DNA from: Arthrobacter sp. AFG20
Lineage (GTDB): Bacteria > Actinomycetota > Actinomycetes > Actinomycetales > Micrococcaceae
DNA: 64,000 nucleotides
Reading direction: 5' to 3'
Assembly: GCF_002892795.1 (NCBI RefSeq)
Contig: NZ_PJMC01000022.1
Coordinates: forward strand, 1-64,000
Positions 58,145 through 64,000 of the stretch are shown piece by piece. The notes under the pieces are model-generated. The model was given only the letters and a program-made list of their open reading frames with translations. It was not told the origin of the DNA and made no database searches. Made by a program: the position numbers and the translations under genes. Numbering within the stretch: position 1 is the stretch's first letter; each line of letters starts with the position of its first letter.

Positions 58145-58825
58145 ATGATGAAAGACGCAGGCGCGGGCGGCAGGGACCGCCCGGGGCTCAGCCGCGAGAG
58201 GGTACTGCGGAAGGCTCTGGAGTTGGCGGACAGGGACGGTATTGCTGCCCTGTCGATACGTTCGCTCGCCCAGGAGTTGGGCACCAAGCCGATGACGCTC
58301 TACTACTACGTGGCTAACAAGGACCAGATCCTTGACGGCCTCGTGGACCTCGTCTTCATCGAAATAGCCACGCCGGAAGCCGGAGGCGAGTGGAAGGAAC
58401 AGATGCGCCGCCGGGCCCATTCTGCGCGCGAAGCGCTGCGCCGGCATCCATGGGCGGTCGGGCTGCTGGAATCCCGCAAAGCTCCCGGTCCGGCGACCCT
58501 AAAGCACCACGAGGCAACCCTGGGAACACTGCGCGCCGCGGGCTTTACTGTGCAACAGACGGCCCGGGCCTACTCGCTGCTGGACAGCTACATCTACGGG
58601 TTCGCCCTCCAGGAAGCCGCACTGCCCATCGCAGGCAGCGAGCCGATGGCGGAGGTGGCCGGTCCCATCATGGAACGGTTCGCGACCGGGGAGTACCCGC
58701 ACATGGTCGAAATCGCCACGCAGGTCGTCATGCAGCCCGGCTACGACTACGGCAACGAGTTCGCTTACGGGCTGGAGTTGATCCTCGATGCGTTGGAACC
58801 GGCACCTGCTGATCAGGAACCGTAG
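58145..58825 (+). CDS. TetR-family transcriptional regulator
   Basis: A 226-aa TetR protein. The HTH is in LSRERVLRKALELADRDGIA followed by SIRSLAQELGTKPMTLYYYV, and the C-terminal domain is of the TetR_C class (LLDSYIYGFALQE). GGGAGGA precedes the ATG at 58145. It is divergent from the quinone oxidoreductase gene and almost certainly binds the twin palindromes at 58081-58119, relieving repression when a toxic quinone- or enone-like ligand appears. The last 13 bp overlap the convergent oleD gene. Confidence 0.92.
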   Translation: MMKDAGAGGRDRPGLSRERVLRKALELADRDGIAALSIRSLAQELGTKPMTLYYYVANKDQILDGLVDLVFIEIATPEAGGEWKEQMRRRAHSAREALRRHPWAVGLLESRKAPGPATLKHHEATLGTLRAAGFTVQQTARAYSLLDSYIYGFALQEAALPIAGSEPMAEVAGPIMERFATGEYPHMVEIATQVVMQPGYDYGNEFAYGLELILDALEPAPADQEP

Positions 58826-59781
58826 TGCTCGGCCAGCCTGGTCAGGCCCTCGTCCAGCGAGACGGCGGGCGTCCAGTCGAGGAGTTCATAGGTCTCGCGC
58901 TGGTCGAACCAGTGCGCGGTGGAGAGCTGCTCAGCAAGGAACCTGGTCATCGGCGGCTCATCTTTCCGCCCGGCCCAGGTCCAGAGCTTCTCCACCACCG
59001 CTCCCGCCGCGCGTGCCACCCCGCCCGGCACACCCCACGATGGCGCGGGGACGCCACCCGCAGCGCAGATGCCCGCCAGCAGCTCGCCGACGGGGCGGGG
59101 TTCGCCGTTGGTGACGACAAGTGCCCGGCCGTGGATGTGCTCCATGCGGTGCAGCGCGGCGACGATGGCCGAGGCGGCGTTGTCCACGTAGGTGGTGTCG
59201 ATGAGGGCCGCCCCGGCGTCGAGCAGCGGCAGGCGGCCACGGCTGGCGCGTGCCAGGACCCGTTCGACCAACTGCGTGTCACCGGGGCCCCAGACGATGT
59301 GGGGGCGCACCGCTGCGACCCGGAATTCCGGAGCATCCGCTGCCAGGGCCAGCAGCTCCGCCTCGGCCTTGGTGCGGGAGTAGTCGCCGTGCGCATGCTC
59401 CGGGTCAGCCGGCTCGGCGCCCAGCCCGGCGATGGCGGCGCCGGAGTTGGCCACTGACGGCGAGGAGACGAACACGAGGTCCCGCACGCCGGCCGCACGG
59501 GCGGCACGGAGCAGGCGGCGCGTGCCTTCGACGTTCACCTCGTCGAACTCCGCGGCACGGCCGGTAAAAGAAACCTTCGCAGCCAGGTGGATGACTCCCT
59601 CGGCGCCGGCGACGGCGCGGCCGACGGCGGTACCGTCCGTGACGGACCCGCAGAAGTCCGCAGCGCCGTCGACTCCTGACGGACGGCGCTGGAACGTGGT
59701 GACCGCGTGGCCCTGGCGGACCAGCAGCCGGGCCACTTCCCGCCCGAGCAGCCCGCTGGCGCCGGTAACGAGGACCCTCAC
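58813..59781 (-). CDS. oleD: OleD-type NAD-dependent epimerase/dehydratase (2-alkyl-3-oxoalkanoate reductase)
   Basis: A 322-aa extended SDR. The Rossmann motif TGASGLLGREVARLL is at residues 6-20, and the catalytic pair is in GDYSRTKAEAELLALA (YxxxK). In the Ole pathway OleD reduces the 2-alkyl-3-ketoacid made by OleA to the 3-hydroxyacid using NADPH. The ATG overlaps the oleBC stop (ATGA, 59778-59781). It is the last gene of oleA-oleBC-oleD. The 3' end overlaps the TetR gene by 13 bp. Confidence 0.9.
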   Translation of the reverse strand: MRVLVTGASGLLGREVARLLVRQGHAVTTFQRRPSGVDGAADFCGSVTDGTAVGRAVAGAEGVIHLAAKVSFTGRAAEFDEVNVEGTRRLLRAARAAGVRDLVFVSSPSVANSGAAIAGLGAEPADPEHAHGDYSRTKAEAELLALAADAPEFRVAAVRPHIVWGPGDTQLVERVLARASRGRLPLLDAGAALIDTTYVDNAASAIVAALHRMEHIHGRALVVTNGEPRPVGELLAGICAAGGVPAPSWGVPGGVARAAGAVVEKLWTWAGRKDEPPMTRFLAEQLSTAHWFDQRETYELLDWTPAVSLDEGLTRLAEHYGS

Positions 59782-62444
59782 GGCGTGCCCAAACGGCCGC
59801 CGGCCAGCACCCGTGAAGCCCAGCGGGACAGGCGTGTCCTGTCAATCTTGGCGTTGTGCCGGATGTCGGTGGGCTGTGCGGGGACTGCGAGCACAGCGGA
59901 GACACTGACGCCCGCCGCAAGGGCCGCCGCGCGGACACGCCCGGCAAGCTGCGGCGCGGCGGGGCCCGCTTTGCGGGCGGGAGGCACGGTCTCGACGACG
60001 GCGACGACGGCCTGCGTCCCGGACGGACCGACCCCGACGACGGCGGCCAGCCCGACGTCGTCCAGGCGTTCGATGACCTGCTCAGCACCCACGGGCGTGA
60101 CCACAGAACCGGCCGCCGTCACGACGTGCGCGAGACGTCCTTCCACCCAGAGCCGGCCGGCGGCGTCGAAGTGCCCCACGTCGCCGGTGCGGTGCCATCC
60201 GGGCAGACTGATGCTCTCGCGCTGGGTCAGCCAGAGCCTGTCGTAGGCTTCTTTCACATGCGGGGCGCTGACGAGGATCTCGCCGGTCACGCCGGCCTCC
60301 GTCACAAAATCGCGCCCGGGTGCGGTGCCATCCGCCGCCAGTGGGACGACGGCCACGCGGGCGCCATGTACGGGCCTCCCCACACACACGCCATTGCCTG
60401 CTCCCGCAATGGTGCCGGCAGCAGCTTCGGCGTCAGCGGCCTGGATTTCTTCAAGGCTGATGTCGGTGACCGGCAGCGCTTCAGTCATGCCGTACGGAGT
60501 ATGCAGCGAGGCCCCGGGCAGCAGCCGCTGCACCTCCGCCAGGAGCGGTTCGGGGATGGGCGCTCCGGCAGACAGGAGCAACTCAACACCTTCCAAAGCT
60601 TTACGCTCTGCCCCATTCATGCCATCCCGGGTGGCAAGGACGTTGCGCAACGCCGCCGGCGAGGCGAAGACCACAGTAGCGTCTATGGCCGCGGCGGCGT
60701 CCGCCAGCGCGCCGGCGGTCAGGGTGCGGGGCGCAGTGACGTCCATCGCGGGCGTCCCCGAAACCGCTCCGAGCGCCGGTCCCAACAGGGCGAACGGGGC
60801 GAACCCCGCCACCAGTCGGGCACCGGAACGGATCCCGAACGTTTCGGCGACCGTGTCCCGCATCGCGGCCAGCTGCCGGTGCGTGTAGAGCACGCCCTTG
60901 GCGGGACCGGTGGAGCCGGACGTGAAGAGCACAGCGGCGTCAGCATCCGGATCAGGAGCTTGGGCCGGACCCCGGCTAGGGAGCTCCGGACCCGCGCTCG
61001 CTCCGCGCCGGGTGAGGGCTCCGAGGGAGGTTTCGACGCCGAGAAGGCGGCGGCGGACGGCCGGCAGGTCCCGCACACTGATGCGCCGTCCCGGCCAGCC
61101 GAGCACCGCGGCAGCCGCCAGCGCCCTGTCGATTCCGATGAGGAAATCCGGGGTGGCGCCCTTCACCGCACGGCTCAGTCCGCCGCGGCCAAGGCCGGCG
61201 TCGGCCACCACCACCACGGCCCCCAGCCGCAGGCACGCATAGAGGGCCACGGTCAGGTCGACGCCCGGCGGAACCATGAGGCTCACCCGGCTGCCATGCC
61301 CTACGCCGGCTTCCGTCAGGCCGGCCGAGAGGGCGGCGATGCTTTGTTCGAGCTCCCGCCAGCTGAGCGTGCGGGCGACGTTGCCGTCCGCGGCCATTTC
61401 CGCGACGGCGGTGTCCCTGGCGGCGGCTCCTGCCGCCAGCTCGGTGAGCGGCGCCCAAAGCGGCGGGACGCCGACGGCCGGGGCGTTGGTCCCTTGAAGG
61501 TCGGCCCTGCCGTCCCGGCCAAGTTCGGCAAGCCACTCGAAGACGGGAGTGGCGATGTCCCGGTCTTCCGCGACCAGGTGGCCGGCACCCTCGAAGCGGT
61601 GCACTTTCGCCTGCGGCAGCCGGCCGATGAGGTCCTTGAGGTACCGGTCGGAAAAGATCGGGTCCCGCGGTCCCCAGAGCATCAGGGCCGGAACCTCCAG
61701 CCCGCGCAGCCCTTCGGCGACGCCGCTGAGTGCCGGGTAGCTGGGATGGGACGCGTCGGCGGGGATGTCAGCCACAAAGTTCCCCACGCCGGCGCGGCGG
61801 CCGGCGCCGCGGTAGGGGGCCATGAAGGCATTGCGCACCTCAGCGGGAAGCGGCGGGTGGGCCAGGGAGTGTGTCACCCGCAGGAAGGTGTCCGACGTCG
61901 TCGTTCCCCAGCGGTGCACGGCCGGGTGCAGGGCAAGCCGCAGAGCCGGCGGGATGCGGGAGCCGACCGGCTGGTGGACGGCGGTGTTGGTCAGCACCAC
62001 TCCGGCGAGCTGCTGCGGATGAGCCAGGGCCCAGCCGAGGCTGATCACACCGCCCCAGTCGTGGCCCACCGTAACCACCGGCCCGTCCAGGCTGAGTGCG
62101 TCGGTGAGATCGCCCAGGTCGTTGATCCGGTCGGCCAGGCGCCGGAAGGTGTCGGTGCGCTCCGAGTAGCCCATGTCCAGCTGGTCCACCGCCACCACAC
62201 GCCACGGCTGTGCGGGGTCGGTTCCGGCGGCCAGCAGGGTCCGCCACAGGTAGGACCACGTCGGGTTGCCGTGCACGCACAGTAGGGTGCCGGCGGGAGT
62301 CAGCCCGCGGCGGGCGAGCTGGGCGCCATTGTCGAGCAGGTGCCAGCGGCGCACGGTTCCGGGGTCATCTGGTGCGGAGGTGGACGCCACATCGATTTCA
62401 CGCGACCATTCGGGGTGGACGCCGGGCCAGTCGGCGGCTACCAA
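59778..62444 (-). CDS. oleBC: OleBC fusion: beta-lactone decarboxylase domain plus beta-lactone synthetase domain
   Basis: An 888-aa fusion. Residues ~45-310 are an OleB alpha/beta-hydrolase of the haloalkane-dehalogenase type: HGNPTWSYLWR, and the nucleophile Asp in VGHDWGGV (about residue 129). From ~320 it is an OleC AMP-ligase-type domain with ATP loop LFTSGSTGPAKG and later TPYGMTEALPVTD. OleC makes a beta-lactone from the hydroxyacid; OleB decarboxylates it to a cis-olefin. TTG at 62444 (GGAAAT upstream, just before the oleA stop) is preferred; ATG 62492 would overlap oleA by 55 bp. Fused OleBC is typical of actinobacteria. Confidence 0.93.
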   Translation of the reverse strand: MVAADWPGVHPEWSREIDVASTSAPDDPGTVRRWHLLDNGAQLARRGLTPAGTLLCVHGNPTWSYLWRTLLAAGTDPAQPWRVVAVDQLDMGYSERTDTFRRLADRINDLGDLTDALSLDGPVVTVGHDWGGVISLGWALAHPQQLAGVVLTNTAVHQPVGSRIPPALRLALHPAVHRWGTTTSDTFLRVTHSLAHPPLPAEVRNAFMAPYRGAGRRAGVGNFVADIPADASHPSYPALSGVAEGLRGLEVPALMLWGPRDPIFSDRYLKDLIGRLPQAKVHRFEGAGHLVAEDRDIATPVFEWLAELGRDGRADLQGTNAPAVGVPPLWAPLTELAAGAAARDTAVAEMAADGNVARTLSWRELEQSIAALSAGLTEAGVGHGSRVSLMVPPGVDLTVALYACLRLGAVVVVADAGLGRGGLSRAVKGATPDFLIGIDRALAAAAVLGWPGRRISVRDLPAVRRRLLGVETSLGALTRRGASAGPELPSRGPAQAPDPDADAAVLFTSGSTGPAKGVLYTHRQLAAMRDTVAETFGIRSGARLVAGFAPFALLGPALGAVSGTPAMDVTAPRTLTAGALADAAAAIDATVVFASPAALRNVLATRDGMNGAERKALEGVELLLSAGAPIPEPLLAEVQRLLPGASLHTPYGMTEALPVTDISLEEIQAADAEAAAGTIAGAGNGVCVGRPVHGARVAVVPLAADGTAPGRDFVTEAGVTGEILVSAPHVKEAYDRLWLTQRESISLPGWHRTGDVGHFDAAGRLWVEGRLAHVVTAAGSVVTPVGAEQVIERLDDVGLAAVVGVGPSGTQAVVAVVETVPPARKAGPAAPQLAGRVRAAALAAGVSVSAVLAVPAQPTDIRHNAKIDRTRLSRWASRVLAGGRLGTP

Positions 62445-63490
62445 ACGATTTCCATCATGGCGGTGTTCAGACCGGAACCGACGCCCATGCACAGCACGCG
62501 GTTCCCGGTTTCGAGTGTTTGCGCTTCAGCGGCGAGGGTCATGGGGAGGGAGGCCGGGCCCACGTTTCCCCAGTGCGGGAAGGTGATGGGCACCCTGTCC
62601 GGGTCGAGGTCGATGGCGTCGATGATGGCCTTCGTGTAGGCATTGCTGACCTGGTGGGTGACGTAGCGGTCCATCGAGCCCCAGTCCCACTCGGGCTGGG
62701 CCTCGTGCCAGGCGTCCACCACGAGTTGCAGGCCGCCGTCGAGGAGGCCCTTGGTGTCCGTGGCCATGCCGTCGATGCCGCCCACGCAGAGTTCATGGTG
62801 CTCGGTGCCGGCCCGCATCACGCCGCCGACGATCCGGTGCGCGCCGGGGTGCTGGTCCACCGGGCCCAGCACCGCTGCAGCGGCTCCGGAACCCAGGGTG
62901 AGGGTGGCGAACTCGCGGTTGAAGTCCTCGCGGGTCGTCTCGGGCCGCTGCAACCGGGCCAAGGTGGCCTCCTGCGTGGCCTGGGCATCTTCACCGTTGA
63001 CGATCATCGCGTACTTGATCTGGCCAGAGTCGATCATGTTGGCCGCCAGGGCCATGCCGTTGACGAATCCAAGGCAGGCGTTGGCCAGGTCGAAGTTCAT
63101 GGCCGACGACGGGAGGCTCAGCCCGTGGTGGATCTTCACCGCGACAGACGGTTCTAGGTTGCGCCGGGTGACCGAGGTGTTGATCAGCAGGCCGATTTCG
63201 GATGCCCCGACGCCGGCCTCGGCCAGGGCTTTCGCTCCCGCTTCGACCGCCGCATCATCGAACGAGGTCCCGGCGGCCCACCAGCGGCGGTGCGTGATGC
63301 CGGCAACGCGCTCCAGCAGCCGCGGCGGGAACTTCAGCCGCTGCAGGGTCGAAGCCAGCCTCCGGTCGAAATCCGTTGAACTCACGATCCTCGGAGCCTC
63401 GACACTGCTCACCGACAGCAGCGCGGTGTTGCTATGCCGGAAGGTTGCATTCCCTGCCAATTCAAGCCCCTGTTCGTTTCTGTCCTGCAT
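62438..63490 (-). CDS. oleA: OleA, long-chain acyl-CoA condensing thiolase-fold enzyme
   Basis: A 350-aa thiolase-superfamily protein related to KAS III. The catalytic Cys is residue 139 in NFDLANACLGFVNGMALA, and the OleA-type catalytic Glu is residue 113 in RRNLEPSVAVKIHHG. It joins two fatty acyl-CoAs head to head to give a 2-alkyl-3-ketoacid. It is the first gene of oleA-oleBC-oleD, the pathway to C25-C31 alkenes seen in Micrococcus and Arthrobacter relatives. The ATG at 63490 (MQDRNEQGLE) is the only clear start. Confidence 0.93.
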   Translation of the reverse strand: MQDRNEQGLELAGNATFRHSNTALLSVSSVEAPRIVSSTDFDRRLASTLQRLKFPPRLLERVAGITHRRWWAAGTSFDDAAVEAGAKALAEAGVGASEIGLLINTSVTRRNLEPSVAVKIHHGLSLPSSAMNFDLANACLGFVNGMALAANMIDSGQIKYAMIVNGEDAQATQEATLARLQRPETTREDFNREFATLTLGSGAAAAVLGPVDQHPGAHRIVGGVMRAGTEHHELCVGGIDGMATDTKGLLDGGLQLVVDAWHEAQPEWDWGSMDRYVTHQVSNAYTKAIIDAIDLDPDRVPITFPHWGNVGPASLPMTLAAEAQTLETGNRVLCMGVGSGLNTAMMEIVW

Positions 63491-63603
63491 TCATGCGGTG
63501 ACCGTACCCATAAGCGCATAAGTGCAAGCCCAAGAGCTTAACTATGATGGTGCGAGCCCGGATCCTCCACATTTGCCGCGCGTGGCACCTTTTACTTGGG
63601 GCG

Positions 63604-63639
63604 GGCCGACGACGGCGGGACGTCCCGCCGTCGTCGGCC
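63604..63639. repeat. 36-bp perfect palindrome between divergent oleA and MFS genes
   Basis: 63604-63621 is the exact reverse complement of 63622-63639, giving a 16-bp stem with an ACGT turn. It lies 114 bp upstream of oleA and 46 bp upstream of the MFS ATG, so it is not behind either gene. It may be a leftover terminator of a deleted gene, a regulator site, or a structured element. Confidence 0.75.
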
Positions 63640-63671
63640 TAAGGGCCGTATCCGTCCCCGTCAGCTGTCAG

Positions 63672-63677
63672 TACACT
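63672..63677 (+). promoter_or_regulatory. -10 element of the MFS gene, leaderless type
   Basis: TACACT with the ATG starting 8 nt later at 63685, so transcription should begin at or next to the start codon. No good -35 was seen and no ribosome site precedes the ATG. Confidence 0.45.
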
Positions 63678-63684
63678 GGGACGC

Positions 63685-64000
63685 ATGACCGAGCAGGAAC
63701 CCGCCCCGGTCCAGGACGCCGAGGCTCCAACTCTGACCGATCCCGACGCCGTCGATACCTCCTTGCGCAGTCCCGAACAGCGGTCCCGCACCTTCGCCGG
63801 GATCCTGGTGAACACCGCGCTTGCCAACGTCACCACCAGTTACCTTTGGTTCGCACTGACGTTCTGGGTGTATCTGGGGACGCGCAATGTGATCGCCACG
63901 GGGGTGGTGGGCGGCGCGTACATGCTGTTGATCGCCCTTTCCAGCATCAGCTTCGGCACCTTCGTGGACCGCTACCGCAAGCTGGCGGTGATGCGCTTCG
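63685..64000 (+). CDS. MFS transporter, N-terminal part (continues past window)
   Basis: The first 105 codons of a major facilitator. About 35 acidic hydrophilic residues are followed by the first membrane segment (FAGILVNTALANVTTSYLWF and beyond), and FGTFVDRYRKLAVM carries the DRYRK loop between TM2 and TM3 typical of drug/metabolite MFS proteins. It diverges from the ole operon. The substrate cannot be told from this part. Confidence 0.85.
   Translation, partial: MTEQEPAPVQDAEAPTLTDPDAVDTSLRSPEQRSRTFAGILVNTALANVTTSYLWFALTFWVYLGTRNVIATGVVGGAYMLLIALSSISFGTFVDRYRKLAVMRF

Noticed and set aside
59856..62285. Long open frame (over 800 codons) on the plus strand opposite oleBC
   Set aside because: Antisense openness is common in GC-rich genes; the composition (Gly, Arg, Val-rich, no domain) is that of a shadow and oleBC shows clear catalytic motifs.
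1..64000. CRISPR array, prophage or insertion sequence
   Set aside because: No regularly spaced direct repeats, Cas genes, transposase, integrase or phage structural genes were seen; the HNH protein belongs to the chromosomal DUF222 family.

Overview
The window is high-GC, densely coded DNA from an actinobacterium. It looks like Arthrobacter/Pseudarthrobacter (Micrococcaceae), judging by GTG/TTG starts, many ATGA/GTGA gene overlaps, leaderless-looking promoters, a DUF222/HNH protein, an OleB-OleC fusion and several catabolic islands each with its own regulator. No rRNA, intact tRNA, insertion sequence, prophage or CRISPR array was seen. It reads as a chromosomal stretch of catabolic modules.

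Layout. 1-6050 (minus): a 5-oxoproline operon (pxpA-pxpB-pxpC) followed by an MHS-type MFS transporter, an SDR, a D-2-hydroxyacid dehydrogenase and a gluconate-5-dehydrogenase-like SDR. It diverges from a LysR regulator (6597) across a 546-bp spacer that holds a duplicated 51-bp element. 7645-16850: a small conserved protein, a DUF222/HNH protein with a period-5 repeat tract, an RraA/HMG-type aldolase, an aspartate aminotransferase-like protein, an unknown HTH-like protein, a glycogen-debranching-type enzyme, a flavin reductase, and a scarred region (coding remnant, 3' half of a tRNA-Cys, HAAS-like membrane protein, 5'-truncated PadR). 16949-20010: molybdate operon (HTH-Mop regulator, modA, modB, modC). 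19998-27029: nucleoside hydrolase, then an arabinosaccharide module (GH51 arabinofuranosidase, two ABC permeases, binding protein, LacI). 27072-32774: surface beta-propeller, NAD(P)-binding protein with an apparent internal deletion, two alpha/beta hydrolases, VOC protein, small membrane protein, phosphotransferase.

32797-40934: an IclR-controlled organic-acid island (TctBAC, RraA-like aldolase/decarboxylase, DUF1932 dehydrogenase, TRAP-like large and small permeases, cyclase-family hydrolase) with twin 15-bp operators. 41029-46292: small STAS-like protein, VWA protein with MoxR ATPase, histidine phosphatase, SCO1664-family kinase-like protein.

46320-56925 is the most interesting block. A GntR gene sits between a minus arm (NTF2-flavin reductase fusion; NCS1 permease, cysteine hydrolase, divergent Nudix, succinate-semialdehyde dehydrogenase, all overlapping) and a plus arm (two DUF1185 proteins, alpha/beta hydrolase, aldehyde dehydrogenase, tautomerase, luciferase-like monooxygenase). 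The set fits import, flavin-dependent ring opening and oxidation to succinate of a nitrogen heterocycle. It recalls the Rut uracil and Pyr pyridine pathways but matches neither. The substrate is inferred, not shown.

57036-64000: a quinone oxidoreductase/TetR pair with twin 15-bp operators, the long-chain olefin operon oleA-oleBC-oleD, and the start of an MFS transporter.
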